From contig JBFMFH010000062.1 in assembly GCA_040752275.1 (NCBI GenBank), positions 124,001-188,000 of the forward strand: a stretch of 64,000 bases of DNA. The letters run 5' to 3'. The number at the start of each line of letters is the position of its first letter. Position 1 is the first letter of the stretch. Origin of the DNA: JBFMFH01 sp040752275. Its GTDB lineage: Bacteria > Acidobacteriota > Vicinamibacteria > Vicinamibacterales > JAKQTR01. Below, one piece after another: positions 52,175-61,713 of the stretch. The notes under the pieces are model-generated. The model had not been told where the DNA came from, did no database searches, and was given only the letters and a program-made list of their open reading frames with translations. Made by a program: the position numbers and the translations under genes.

Positions 52175-53821
52175 CTACTTTATCAGCACCTTGACGTCGG
52201 GATAGCCCATCAGTTTCAGGATGAGGTAGGCGACGGCCGCCTCGCCCGGGTCGTCCGACACGCACACGAGTTCCGCGTACCGGGGCACGCCAGCCTTGGT
52301 CAGGATACTCCAGATGTCCTTGGCGGCCTTCGGCGTGCCATCGGCGTTCAGCAGATCGGAGTACGGCACGTGCGCGACCTTCCCATCCGGCATCGTCGCC
52401 GGCAGAACCGTGCCTGCCGCGACGAAGACCTTCGGATAGAGGCCCGTGGTGCTCACCGGATCGGAAATCACCACGCCGGGTCGCGCATGCGCCGCGTACG
52501 GCTTCGCGTCGACCGCGAGGTCCTGAGGCGACCTCTTCGACCCGACGATGGTCGGGGCTGTCGTGGACATCAGACCTCCCGCGGCCCACCGGTCTGCCGG
52601 ATCGATGAGCACCGACACTCTCTTCTGGCCGATCGCCTCCAGGGCGACGAAAGCCAGAGCCGCGTCTGGCGTCAGACCTGCGCCCGACACCACCACCGCC
52701 TCGAGCGACGCGTCAACGCCGGCGGCACCGAGCCGCTCGGCCAGCGCGGCAGCATCGGCCAGGTGGGTTCGGAACACTCCAGCCGGGACGCTGACAGCGT
52801 AGGGCACGTGGCCGGCCGCATACAATTCGGCGGGCCTCACGTCGACGATACTGACCTCGGTGCTGACGTACATCCGGAGCATCTGCCCGCCCTTCCACTG
52901 CAGCCAGCGCGAGTCGCGCAGCAGATACGGCGCGTCGTACGTCCAGTAGGGCAGCCGCCGCTCGTCGCTGAGGTAGCCCAGCTCGGATTCTGCGTAGAGC
53001 TTGACCGTCGGGTAGTCCAGGAGGAACTTCAGCGCGAAGAACGGGGCGCTGGCAGCGACACCCCCGCCGCAGTAGGTGTACACGGGCCGCTCAGGCCCGA
53101 TGCCCAGGTGCCGCAGGATGCGCCGCAGTTCGTCGGGAGACTTGAAGGTCTTGTCGGAGTTGTACAGGTCGGCGCTCGGCAGAAGGATACCGTTGGGAAT
53201 GTGACCGCCCCGGTCGAAGGGCTGGGTCTGGCCGAAGTGCCAGTCCGCGCCCAGGGCCTCGAGCAGCACGTGATGGGCTGGGTCGCCCGAGGCATTCAGG
53301 ACTTCGGGCAACCTGACCCGTACGCCCTCGTTGACCTGGGCGATCGTGAACGTTCCGGTCCTAGGCGCTGGCGGCACCTCTTTCGTCACTGGCAGTCCGG
53401 CCTCCCGCCACTTGGCGAGCCCGCCGTCGAGGATGGTGAGCTGCGCAGGAGGGAACCCGTGGTAGTAGAGGGAGAAGAACAGCCGCGTCGCCATGAACGA
53501 CCCGCCGGGGTCGTAGAGGACCAGCGTCCTGGTCGGACTGATCCCCCAGGACTGGTACATCTTCTCCGCCTCGGCGACCGGTAATTCGCGCCCGCCGTAG
53601 ACGAACGCGTTGACGTTGACCGCCCCTGGGATGTGGGCGGCCCCATAGGCCGGCGGCAGCGACGCGTCCAAGACGAGCACGTCGGGGTCGTTGAGATGCT
53701 GCTCGAGCCACCGGACATCGACCAGGTGGCGCGTGATGCCTTGTGCAGCCGAGCGCGTCGGCGACGCAAGTAGGCAGCACGCGACGGCGAACAGGACACC
53801 AGACTTCAGGGTCTTCGGCAT
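52175..53821 (-). CDS. Secreted multi-rhodanese (sulfurtransferase) protein
   Basis: A 548-residue protein with a signal peptide (cleaved after about SAAQG, residue 28) and a good GGAGGA site. It has four rhodanese-like modules: ~30-135, ~150-300, ~310-420 and ~450-548. The first has LVLYDPGGSFMATRL where the catalytic Cys would be Asp. The second has the only typical active-site loop, VYTYCGGGVAAS. The third has VVSGAGLTPDAAL, and the fourth LVCVSDDPGEAAVAYL. Probably only the second acts as a sulfurtransferase, in the periplasm. Confidence 0.85.
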   Translation of the reverse strand: MPKTLKSGVLFAVACCLLASPTRSAAQGITRHLVDVRWLEQHLNDPDVLVLDASLPPAYGAAHIPGAVNVNAFVYGGRELPVAEAEKMYQSWGISPTRTLVLYDPGGSFMATRLFFSLYYHGFPPAQLTILDGGLAKWREAGLPVTKEVPPAPRTGTFTIAQVNEGVRVRLPEVLNASGDPAHHVLLEALGADWHFGQTQPFDRGGHIPNGILLPSADLYNSDKTFKSPDELRRILRHLGIGPERPVYTYCGGGVAASAPFFALKFLLDYPTVKLYAESELGYLSDERRLPYWTYDAPYLLRDSRWLQWKGGQMLRMYVSTEVSIVDVRPAELYAAGHVPYAVSVPAGVFRTHLADAAALAERLGAAGVDASLEAVVVSGAGLTPDAALAFVALEAIGQKRVSVLIDPADRWAAGGLMSTTAPTIVGSKRSPQDLAVDAKPYAAHARPGVVISDPVSTTGLYPKVFVAAGTVLPATMPDGKVAHVPYSDLLNADGTPKAAKDIWSILTKAGVPRYAELVCVSDDPGEAAVAYLILKLMGYPDVKVLIK

Positions 53822-53990
53822 GTCATCCTCCTGTGCCCGAGCTCTCCCACGCTGGTGCTCGGCCACCCCTCACGGCGGCGTTCGCCGCTGGCGGCGCACA
53901 CCCGTCGCACGCGCCTGCGCGGCAGGCGCGGGACTGGCCGAGGAAGACAGGTCGGGGTTGGGGGCAAATGTCAGTACAGGGACATACGAT

Positions 53991-54002
53991 CCTGTCGACA
54001 GG
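53991..54002. promoter_or_regulatory. Palindrome CCTGTCGACAGG upstream of the ECF sigma gene
   Basis: A perfect 12-base palindrome about 137 bases before the sigma start, with the same half-site (CCTGT/ACAGG) as the second palindrome 48 bases downstream. Confidence 0.5.
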
Positions 54003-54049
54003 AAGGTTCAGAGCAGCCGACCCGGATCCATGGTCTAGTGCGTCCCAAC

Positions 54050-54064
54050 ACAGGATACTCCTGT
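54050..54064. promoter_or_regulatory. Inverted repeat ACAGGA-TAC-TCCTGT
   Basis: Perfect six-base arms around three bases, 75 bases before the sigma start. Together with 53991-54002 it suggests a two-site operator. Which protein binds is unknown. The 53822-54138 gap holds nothing else clear. Confidence 0.55.
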
Positions 54065-54138
54065 CGGAGCCGAACGCCGACCACGAGGAACTGCTGGCCC
54101 TGTAACACGCGCCCGGTTTCCACGTATTCTCCCCGAAC

Positions 54139-54645
54139 ATGGACGCCACTGACTTCGGGTCGATCTACCAGCGCTACGCGGCCGATGTCTTCCGCTTCGC
54201 GCTCCACCTGTGCGGGAACCGGCCAGACGCCGAGGACATCCTCTCCGAGACGTTCATCCGCGCGTGGACGTCGCCGGCCGGCATCCGCGTGGGCACCGTC
54301 AAGGCGTACCTGTTGATGATCGCGCGCAACCTGCACCTCGACCGCGTGCGGGTCGCCGGCCGGACCGCCGTCCTCGAGATCGACTCGCCGGATTCGGCTC
54401 CCGGCCCGGAGACGACTGCCGTACAACGCGACGAGGTGAGGGCGCTGCGGTCGGCCCTGGCCAGGTTGCCCGAGCGAGAACGCGCCGCCCTGCTGATGCG
54501 CGGCGTCGGCGACCTGACGTACGACGTGATCGGGGCCGCGCTGGGCATGTCACCGGGTGCCGCGAGGGTCACAGTCCACCGCGCCCGCATCAAGTTGGCC
54601 GGCCTCCGGGCCCGGGCTGGAGAACACCATGAAGATCACACCTGA
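54139..54645 (+). CDS. ECF-type RNA polymerase sigma factor
   Basis: A 168-residue sigma-70 family protein. Region 2: FGSIYQRYAADVFRFALHLCGNRPDAEDILSETFIRAW and YLLMIARNLHLDRVR. Region 4: ALARLPERERAALLMRGVGDLTYDVIGAALGMSPGAARVTVHRARIKL. There are no regions 1.1 or 3. It overlaps the next gene, a probable anti-sigma factor, by 17 bases. Confidence 0.92.
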   Translation: MDATDFGSIYQRYAADVFRFALHLCGNRPDAEDILSETFIRAWTSPAGIRVGTVKAYLLMIARNLHLDRVRVAGRTAVLEIDSPDSAPGPETTAVQRDEVRALRSALARLPERERAALLMRGVGDLTYDVIGAALGMSPGAARVTVHRARIKLAGLRARAGEHHEDHT

Positions 54646-55042
54646 CGTCATTTCCGACCTGTGGCCGCTCTATGCCGCTGGTGAAGCAACGCCCGACACG
54701 CGAGCGCTCGTCGAGGAATTCCTCGCCGGGAATCCCGGCGTTGCCGAGAGGCTGCGCAAGCAGTTCGACGTGCCCTCCGGGGACACCCCGATCCCGCCGG
54801 ACGCCGAGGCCCGCGCGCTCCAGCAGACGAAAGATGTGATCGGCGGAAGCGGGTGGCTTCGCGGCACGAGGCTGGTGGCCCTGGTCCTGACGATCCTCGC
54901 GATCGCCCGCCTGGGCAGCGACGACAGCGAAACCGTCTGGGGACGCGTGTTCGTGGCCGGCGCGGCGTGGCTCGTCTACCTGGTGTCGCTCCATCGCGCG
55001 CGGCGCAACGCGCTGCGGGCGGCGACGCCGCGGCCAGAGTGA
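54629..55042 (+). CDS. Probable anti-sigma factor (membrane)
   Basis: A 137-residue protein. The N-terminal half (ITPDVISDLWPLYAAGEATPDTRALVEEFLAGNPGVAERL) resembles anti-sigma zinc-finger-type domains, but lacks the HxxxCxxC. One or two membrane helices follow (LVALVLTILAIARL; VFVAGAAWLVYLVSL). The overlap with the ECF gene supports an anti-sigma role. ATG 54629. Confidence 0.75.
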   Translation: MKITPDVISDLWPLYAAGEATPDTRALVEEFLAGNPGVAERLRKQFDVPSGDTPIPPDAEARALQQTKDVIGGSGWLRGTRLVALVLTILAIARLGSDDSETVWGRVFVAGAAWLVYLVSLHRARRNALRAATPRPE

Positions 55043-55130
55043 TCCCGCCTCTCACGTGCACGGAGAGGGCTGACGCTGCCGGGCCGCGGCGCCATGGTCA
55101 CGCTCGGCACACTTCCGCCTGCGCGGGACG

Positions 55131-55643
55131 TCAGCCGTTCCGTCGCACGTGTTGCAGCAGCCAAACCAGTACCGCGACGGTGATGAGAACCGCCGCGACA
55201 AACAGCGCCAGCGGGGGAGCGCCGGCGGCCAGACCCCGCACCCGCATCGACAGGACCATGCCGACCAGCGCGACGTCCATCACCACGGCGAACGCCAGCA
55301 TGACGGACACCAGCCAGTAGGCGAACGGCCGCCGCAGGATCAGACCGACGCCGCCGACAATGAAAGCGGGAAGCACGATACCGACGTCGAGGACATGGAC
55401 CGGGTTCGTGACAAGGCCGGTCTCGACCGCGCCCTTCGGCATCTGTCCCGACGTCAGGGCCGGCACGATCTCCGCCAGCCACAGGGCGTAGAAGAACAAG
55501 CCAAGCAGGAGCGAGAACCCACCGGCGGTCTTCACCGGCGCGTCAGGGCCGAACCACCCTTGCACGTGGTCGCGGCCGATCGCGGCGACGAGTCCGACGA
55601 ACGCGTAGAAGGCCCGCGCGCGGGAGTATGGGGGTCCGAACAC
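55131..55643 (-). CDS. Four-helix membrane protein of unknown function
   Basis: About 170 residues with four hydrophobic helices (GGFSLLLGLFFYALWLAEIVPAL, VHVLDVGIVLPAFIVGGVGLIL, YWLVSVMLAFAVVMDVALVGMVL, LALFVAAVLITVAVLVWLL). The start GTG 55643 lies behind GGAGATC. Related proteins seem longer at the N-terminus, so this may be shortened. It is divergent from the NtrC-type regulator. Confidence 0.6.
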   Translation of the reverse strand: MFGPPYSRARAFYAFVGLVAAIGRDHVQGWFGPDAPVKTAGGFSLLLGLFFYALWLAEIVPALTSGQMPKGAVETGLVTNPVHVLDVGIVLPAFIVGGVGLILRRPFAYWLVSVMLAFAVVMDVALVGMVLSMRVRGLAAGAPPLALFVAAVLITVAVLVWLLQHVRRNG

Positions 55644-55805
55644 AAGTGATCTCCAGAATCGGGCCCCTGGAACACGAAACTGGATCGCCTGTGCACGAAC
55701 AGTGCTGCCGGCGGAGATGGCCCGGAGCGGTCTGTGGTGGGAACTGGTCGTCGCCAGGGGGCGTCCCGATGTACGATCTGGGAACACCGCCAGCGAGGGC
55801 TGCCG

Positions 55806-57197
55806 ATGACTGCCGAGACCGCCGGCATCGACGAACGGATCCGAGTGCTCGTTGTCGAGGACGACCCGGCGTCCCGCATCGGGCTGCAGCAACTGATCGG
55901 GAGCTGGGGGTACGCCACGGAGTCGGCGGAAGACGGGAAGGAGGCGCTCGCGAAGATCCCCCACTTCCGGCCCGACATCGTTCTCAGCGACCTCGTCATG
56001 CCGCGGCTCGATGGACTCGGCCTCCTGCGCGCCCTCCAGCCGGAGGGCGAGGCCGTCACGACGGTCATCCTCACGGCACAGGGAACCGTCGACACAGCCG
56101 TGGAGGCCATCAGGCAGGGCGCGTACGACTACCTCAGCAAGCCCGTCGACACGCGGAGGCTGCGGATCCTGCTCGAGAAGCTGGTCGAGCGCCAGTCGAG
56201 GATCCGCGAAGTCACTGCGCTCAGGCGGCAGCTGCGGGAGCGGGGCTCGTTCGGGGCCCTGATCGGGGCGAGTCCCTCGATGCGGGCGATCTACCACGTC
56301 ATCGAACAGGCGGCCCCAACCACCGCGTCGGTCCTCGTCAGCGGCGAGTCGGGCACGGGCAAGGAACTCGTCGCCCAGACCATCCACCGCTTGAGCCCCC
56401 GTGCCGGCGCGCCGTACGTTCCGGTCAACTGCGCCGCGATTCCGGAGACGCTCCTCGAAAGCGAGCTCTTCGGCCACGAGAAGGGTGCGTTCACCGGCGC
56501 GGTCGACCGCCAGCCCGGCTGCTTCGAGCTGGCCCACCGCGGCACGATCTTCCTGGACGAGATCGCCGAGATGACGCCGGCCACGCAGGTCAAGCTCCTC
56601 CGCGTGCTGCAGGAACGGTCGTTCCGCCGTCTCGGCGGGCGCGTCGAGCAGACCGTCGACATCCGCGTCATCGCGGCCACGAACGTCGACCCCGCCGAGG
56701 CGGTGGCGGCCGGCCAGCTTCGGGAAGACCTGTTCTATCGGCTCAACGTGCTGGCCATTCGCCTGCCGCCGCTCCGGGAGCGCAAGGATGATCTGCCGCT
56801 GCTGGTCGACGCGTTCCTCAAGCAGTTCAACGCCCAGAACAGCCGGGCGCTCGCCGGACTGACTCCTGACGCCATGCGCGCCCTGCAGCGCCACTCCTGG
56901 CCGGGCAATGTCCGAGAACTGCGCAACATCATCGAGCGCGCCACCATCATGGCCCAGGGGCGGATCGTTGAGCTGTCCGACCTGCCTCCGCTGTCGGGAA
57001 GCTCCGCAGGCGGCGACGACGCTAGGCTCGAGCCCGGCATGACTGTCGACGACGCAGAGCAGCGTCTCATTGCGCTCACGCTCGAACACACGGGCAACAA
57101 CAAGACGCGCGCGGCAGAGATGCTCGGCATCGGCTTGAAGACGCTCCACAACAAGCTGAATCGGATGAAACAGAAGCGATCAGCCGAAGAGGCCTGA
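55806..57197 (+). CDS. NtrC-family sigma-54 response regulator
   Basis: A 463-residue protein. Receiver with phospho-acceptor Asp62 (IVLSDLVMPRLDG). AAA+ domain with Walker A GESGTGKE (~180), GAFTGA (~227, contacts sigma-54), DEIAEM, and FYRLNVLAIRLPPLRER. C-terminal Fis helix-turn-helix (LEHTGNNKTRAAEMLGIGLKTLHNKL). The start is ATG 55806. The partner kinase gene follows 10 bases downstream. Targets are unknown. Confidence 0.94.
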   Translation: MTAETAGIDERIRVLVVEDDPASRIGLQQLIGSWGYATESAEDGKEALAKIPHFRPDIVLSDLVMPRLDGLGLLRALQPEGEAVTTVILTAQGTVDTAVEAIRQGAYDYLSKPVDTRRLRILLEKLVERQSRIREVTALRRQLRERGSFGALIGASPSMRAIYHVIEQAAPTTASVLVSGESGTGKELVAQTIHRLSPRAGAPYVPVNCAAIPETLLESELFGHEKGAFTGAVDRQPGCFELAHRGTIFLDEIAEMTPATQVKLLRVLQERSFRRLGGRVEQTVDIRVIAATNVDPAEAVAAGQLREDLFYRLNVLAIRLPPLRERKDDLPLLVDAFLKQFNAQNSRALAGLTPDAMRALQRHSWPGNVRELRNIIERATIMAQGRIVELSDLPPLSGSSAGGDDARLEPGMTVDDAEQRLIALTLEHTGNNKTRAAEMLGIGLKTLHNKLNRMKQKRSAEEA

Positions 57198-57207
57198 GCC
57201 CGCTGTC

Positions 57208-59103
57208 ATGCGCCTCAGCATCAGAGCCAGACAGATCGTGGCGGTGACGGCGATCGTCTGCCTAGCGGCCGCCGCCCTGGGCGCCCTGTACGTGTCGGAC
57301 GTGGCCCGTGTGCGGCTCGAGGCCAGCCGCGCAACCGGCGAGCTGCTGGCGAACGCCATCTACCACCGCGCGCGCGATGCGGTGGTTGGCGCACGCGACC
57401 CGCTCGCGGCGCTGCACGACGACCCGGGCCTGCATTCGATTCTCGAGTCGAGCGCCTACTCGCCCAACGTCACCTACGCGGCCATCGTCGATCGGGACAA
57501 CACGGTGATCGCCCACGGCGATGCGCACCAGGTGGGCACGACCCTGCCCGCGCGGTCCAGCCTGGAGGATCTGCTCTCTTCCGGGGCATGGACGCAGCTC
57601 CGGACGATCTTCGCGGGGCGAACCATGACGCTCGAGATCACGAAGCCCCTGCTGATGGGCGACGAGCGCTTCGGGACCATCCGCATAGGCGTATCGATGC
57701 TCCTGACGCGGGCCGACCTGGAGAAGGCCATCAGACCCGCTGTCACCACCGTCGTGCTCGCGGTCGTACTGGCCAGCCTGGTGGCGATGCTGACGGCGCG
57801 ATCGCTGCTTCGTCCGGTTCACCTGCTCCGCGCCGGCTTGTCGCGGGTCGGCCGAGGTGGCCACGGTGATCCCCTGGGGCTGTCGGCCCGGGAAGAGCCT
57901 GGTGAGTTCGGTGGAATCGCATCGGCTGGCGAGCCGCTGCCGGCTGATGGAACCGTCCCGGACCTCACCCACGTGTCGTTCGACGCCATCGTCACGGGGC
58001 TCGAAGACGCCGTGGCGCTCTTCGACCTGCACGGCACCCTTCTCTTCGCGAACGAGCCCATGCGGACGCACCTGGGGCCCGGCGCGGAGGGCGCCAACGT
58101 CGCGAAGATGTGGAGGCCGGACGACCTTCGCCGCCAGCTCGTCGAAGCGACCGGCGCGGATGGCGCGGCACGGGGACCGCTCCCGGCGTCGTCGGCTGGG
58201 AGAGACGGCGCCGCGACCCGCGCGAGCCTGGCCCGTGGCGCTGGGGCCACTCAGCTCATGCGGGCCGATGCCGTTCGACGGGATCCCGACACGATCTCTG
58301 GTGTGCTCCTCGTCATACGCCCGCTGGGGTACCTGCACGCCGTCGACGCCGCCCTCCGGCGTGCGCGGCGAATGAGCACCTTCTCCCGCCTGTCGGCTGG
58401 AGTGGCGCACGAGCTGAAGAACCCCTTGAACGCGATCTCGATTCACCTGGAGCTACTGCGACAGATCGTGACCGGAGAGAGCCGCGGGTCCGTCGGCGCG
58501 AATCCGACCGATGCCAGCGGCCGGCCGTCGGCGACGGCTCACCTGAATGTGATTGGCACGGCCCTCCAGCGGCTGGACGAGGTGCTGCAGGGGTACCTGA
58601 AATTCATCAGACCGGAACACCTCACCATCGAGTCCGTGTCTGTCGCGTCACTGTTCGACGACCTGCTGCCGATCGTCCGGGCGGAAGCCCGTCGGTCCGG
58701 CATCGAGGTGGTCAGTCACTGCCCACCCGGCCTCGCATCTCTCTTCGGTGACCGTGGCATGCTCCACCAGGCGCTGCTCAACCTGGCGCTGAATGCCTGC
58801 CAGGCGATGCCGGATGGCGGCCGCCTCAGCCTGACGGCCAGGCCAGCCGGAAGCGGACAGATCGAGATCAGCGTGGAGGACACGGGAACTGGCATACCGC
58901 CAGAGCACCTGAACAAGGTGTTTGACCTGTACTTCACGACCCGATCGGGAGGGAGCGGCGTGGGCCTGTCGCTCGTGTATCGGACCGTTCAGCTGCACGA
59001 TGGCGAAATCGAGGTCGACTCGTCGCCCGGGCGCGGAACGGTGTTCCGCATCCTGCTGCCCGCGGCTGCCGAGGATGAACACGTTCCTCGGACAGGTTCA
59101 TAA
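57208..59103 (+). CDS. Membrane sensor histidine kinase
   Basis: A 631-residue partner of the NtrC-type regulator. A membrane helix at ~8-30, a periplasmic dCache/single-Cache-like sensor (~35-170), a second helix (~175-200), a cytosolic PAS-like region (~255-290), HisKA with phospho-His401 (VAHELKNPLNAIS), and the HATPase domain (LNLALNACQAMPDGG, DTGTGIPPEHLNKVFDLYFTTR, GVGLSLVYRTV). Confidence 0.93.
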   Translation: MRLSIRARQIVAVTAIVCLAAAALGALYVSDVARVRLEASRATGELLANAIYHRARDAVVGARDPLAALHDDPGLHSILESSAYSPNVTYAAIVDRDNTVIAHGDAHQVGTTLPARSSLEDLLSSGAWTQLRTIFAGRTMTLEITKPLLMGDERFGTIRIGVSMLLTRADLEKAIRPAVTTVVLAVVLASLVAMLTARSLLRPVHLLRAGLSRVGRGGHGDPLGLSAREEPGEFGGIASAGEPLPADGTVPDLTHVSFDAIVTGLEDAVALFDLHGTLLFANEPMRTHLGPGAEGANVAKMWRPDDLRRQLVEATGADGAARGPLPASSAGRDGAATRASLARGAGATQLMRADAVRRDPDTISGVLLVIRPLGYLHAVDAALRRARRMSTFSRLSAGVAHELKNPLNAISIHLELLRQIVTGESRGSVGANPTDASGRPSATAHLNVIGTALQRLDEVLQGYLKFIRPEHLTIESVSVASLFDDLLPIVRAEARRSGIEVVSHCPPGLASLFGDRGMLHQALLNLALNACQAMPDGGRLSLTARPAGSGQIEISVEDTGTGIPPEHLNKVFDLYFTTRSGGSGVGLSLVYRTVQLHDGEIEVDSSPGRGTVFRILLPAAAEDEHVPRTGS

Positions 59104-59110
59104 TGGAGGC

Positions 59111-59668
59111 ATGAGGCGGTTGGCATGCGCCGGGGCCCTGCTTCTGGCAATCCTTGGGGCCGCGTGCGCCACGGCACAGGCCGGCGGGATGTCAGCGGGA
59201 CCGGCGCTTGAAACGCCGGTGCCTCCGCCACACGTCGTCCAGACGCCCGACGACCCCACTGCTCCCGCGCCTCCAGAGAATGCCGAGGTCGCCCCGAAAC
59301 CGGTGCTGCGCCCCGCGACGGCGAAACCAGCCACCCCGGAGCGCGCGACGCCGGACAAGCCCGAGCCAGCGCCCCCGCCACCACTGCAGACCTCCGTGAA
59401 TGTCGCCGAGGCTGAGAAGCGGGTGCGCGCGCTCCTGCAGCAGGCCTCGCGAGACCTGGAGCGCACCGACTACCAGGCGCTCAACGCCGACGGCCGGGCG
59501 GAGTACAACACCGTGAAGCGATTCGTCCGCCAGGCGATGGAGGCCCTTCAGGAGAAGGACGTCACGTTTGCCGAGCAGCTCGCCCGCAAAGCCACCACGC
59601 TGGCGGCCCGGCTGGTGCCGCGGGAAGACACGCCCAGGCCCGTCAGCGGCGCGACCACGCCTGCCTGA
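59111..59668 (+). CDS. Lipoprotein with proline-rich linker
   Basis: A 185-residue protein with a signal peptide ending LGAAC (probable lipid Cys near 19). A Pro/Ala-rich stretch (30-95) is followed by an alpha-helical domain (ETVNVAEAEKRVRALLQQASRDLERTDYQ, FVRQAMEALQEKDVTFAEQLARKATTLA). It starts eight bases after the histidine kinase and is in the same operon. The function is unknown. Confidence 0.7.
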   Translation: MRRLACAGALLLAILGAACATAQAGGMSAGPALETPVPPPHVVQTPDDPTAPAPPENAEVAPKPVLRPATAKPATPERATPDKPEPAPPPPLQTSVNVAEAEKRVRALLQQASRDLERTDYQALNADGRAEYNTVKRFVRQAMEALQEKDVTFAEQLARKATTLAARLVPREDTPRPVSGATTPA

Positions 59669-60449
59669 TTGCCTCCCATTCAGACTGGAGCGTCGACACC
59701 CGCCCGGCCCGGTCCGACGGCTTGGCCTGCTTGGCGCACTCGGGAATAACCAGCTGCCGGACGAGGTGATCCAGGTCGGCGCGCACCGCCTCGGTTCGTT
59801 CGCCGGCAAGCGGGGCTCTGACCCACGCGGCCACGGCCGCGTCCCACGCGCGACGCGCGTCTCCGAGGCCAACAGCCGCGACCACGAGCCAGTACGCTGC
59901 GGCCGTGGACTCGGGGGACGACCGCAGAACGGACTCCATGCGCTCGAGCATCCGCGCGTAGTGCCTCTGCCGGCCGGCGCCCTGAGCCTGTCGGGCCTCC
60001 TGATCGATGGCAAGCGCCCACCACCTCACCAGGCGGTCTCGCGGCCCGGATTCGAGGGCAGGGATGAGCGCCATCGCCGTGTCGAAGATATCTGCCGCCG
60101 CGCCGTACGCGCCCGAGAGATAGAGAGACTCGCCGAGGCCGATCGTCCACTCGCCCCGATCGCGCGGCGTCAGACGTCCCGGGTCGACCTGTGCGAGCGC
60201 CTCTCGCGCCGCGGTCAGATCGGACTCACGACTACCCTGCCGGTGCCGCTCCAGAAGCGCCCGGGCCAGCACGACCCCGGCGGCGTCCGTCAGCTCGGGC
60301 CGCTGCCGCGCACGCTCGGCTTCGGCAATGGCCCTGTCGAAATCGAGCCGGTTGTACGCCTGGCGAGCCTTGACGAGGGAGTCCTGCGGTGCGGCAGCCG
60401 TCGTCGTGGCGAGCGCTAGCACGGCAATCCAGGGTTGGACCTGTGACAT
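59643..60449 (-). CDS. TPR-like secreted protein
   Basis: A 268-residue protein with an N-terminal signal peptide (VLALATTTAAAPQ). Helical pairs (ARQAYNRLDFDRAIAEAERARQ, GLGESLYLSGAYGAAADIFDTAM) suggest tetratricopeptide-like repeats. The C-terminal end overlaps the lipoprotein gene by 26 bases, convergent. The function is unknown. The 309 bases upstream (60450-60758) show nothing I can support. Confidence 0.65.
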   Translation of the reverse strand: MSQVQPWIAVLALATTTAAAPQDSLVKARQAYNRLDFDRAIAEAERARQRPELTDAAGVVLARALLERHRQGSRESDLTAAREALAQVDPGRLTPRDRGEWTIGLGESLYLSGAYGAAADIFDTAMALIPALESGPRDRLVRWWALAIDQEARQAQGAGRQRHYARMLERMESVLRSSPESTAAAYWLVVAAVGLGDARRAWDAAVAAWVRAPLAGERTEAVRADLDHLVRQLVIPECAKQAKPSDRAGRVSTLQSEWEAIRQAWSRR

Positions 60450-60758
60450 GGCATCACTCTACGCGCGGGTCGTCGACGCTGCAACGATCCCGCGTGTCAC
60501 CGAGCTTGGCGGCGCCCGCCGAGAGCGCCGGGTTCGAGCTACCCGTGTCGCGTGCAGTCTTGGTGCCGGCGCGATCTCGGAGCAACGGCCGCCGAGGTTC
60601 CGGTCGGACCGTGTCATTTCTACGTGGTTCCGCTGGGTGCCATGTAAGAGTTACACCTCGTACGCTGCCCGCGCTGCCTCCGAAGCGTCAAGCCGCACGG
60701 GAATGGGCGGGTCTCGCCACAGGTCCGGCCGGCATGGTCTTTGAGTCTCCACACGGGC

Positions 60759-61712
60759 ATGGCGCGAAGGATCCTCTCGACGGCGGCCGTGGTTGTCACC
60801 GGCACCCTGCCGTGGCTTCAGGCCGGGCCCGCCTTCGGACAGCTTCCGCCCGCTCCGGTGTTCCGCAGTGGCGTTGCCGTCGTTCGTGTCGCGGCACTCG
60901 TCCAGGATCGCGACGGCAGGCCCGTCTCGGGCCTGGCGCCCGAGGACTTCGTGCTGTACGACGGCGGCGAGCGCCGGCCCATCGTCGAGTTCCGCGCAGA
61001 GACCGCACCGATCGGCGTGGCCGTCCTGGTCGACGGCAGCGGAAGCATGGGCCTCGGGACCAAACAGGAACGGGCGCGCGACGTCGTTCACCACCTGCTC
61101 AGTTGGATCGAGCCCGGCGCTGATGAGGTCGCGCTGCTGAGGTTCGACTCAGCGCTCAGCATCGTGCAGCCGTTCACGACGGCACCTCCGCTCGTCACGC
61201 GCCAGCTCGGCCGGCTGGTCGCCTTTGGCCAGACCTCGCTTTACGACGCCGTCGCGCGGGCAAGTCGGGAGGTCGCAGGTCTTCGGCCGCTCAGACAGGC
61301 GATCGCCGTCGTGACAGACGGCATCGACACGAGCAGCCGGCTCGACCCGGCGGTGGTGGCGAGAGTCGCGAGCACGAGCGACGTCCCCGTCTACATCCTC
61401 GCCGTGGAGCGCCCGGCTTCGGCCAGGCCGGCGGCACGTCCCGTTTCCGGAGCACGGGCATCCCTCGGCGAGCTGGCGCGATGGACTGGGGGGCAGATGT
61501 TCGTGGTGGACACGCCGGCTGCCGCCAGCATTGCCGCCCGTCGAATCGTCACGGAGCTGCGCAGCCACTATCTGATTGGCTTCGAAGCGAATGATCAGGC
61601 CGGCTGGCACACGATCGCCGTCCGCATGCGGAAGGCGGGTCTGGTGGTACGGGCGCGAAGCGGCTACGCGGGCGGCCGCCACATCGGAAAGCTGAAGGAA
61701 GAAGGAGGCTGA
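60759..61712 (+). CDS. Secreted VWFA domain protein
   Basis: A 317-residue protein (ATG 60759; TTG 60741 is an alternative). Signal peptide to ~GPAFG. The VWFA-related strand FRSGVAVVRVAALVQDRDGRPVSGLAPEDFVLYDGG is followed by a von Willebrand A domain with an intact MIDAS (VLVDGSGSM, TSLYDAV, VVTDGIDTSS) and SHYLIGFE. Unlike the one at 45-47 kb its metal site is complete. It is followed by an OmpA-family gene after one base. Confidence 0.85.
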   Translation: MARRILSTAAVVVTGTLPWLQAGPAFGQLPPAPVFRSGVAVVRVAALVQDRDGRPVSGLAPEDFVLYDGGERRPIVEFRAETAPIGVAVLVDGSGSMGLGTKQERARDVVHHLLSWIEPGADEVALLRFDSALSIVQPFTTAPPLVTRQLGRLVAFGQTSLYDAVARASREVAGLRPLRQAIAVVTDGIDTSSRLDPAVVARVASTSDVPVYILAVERPASARPAARPVSGARASLGELARWTGGQMFVVDTPAAASIAARRIVTELRSHYLIGFEANDQAGWHTIAVRMRKAGLVVRARSGYAGGRHIGKLKEEGG

Positions 61713-61713
61713 C

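Noticed and set aside
55643..57149. Extension of the minus-strand membrane protein frame through the NtrC-type regulator
   Set aside because: The extension is a shadow of the regulator; the membrane protein part only makes sense from about 55643.
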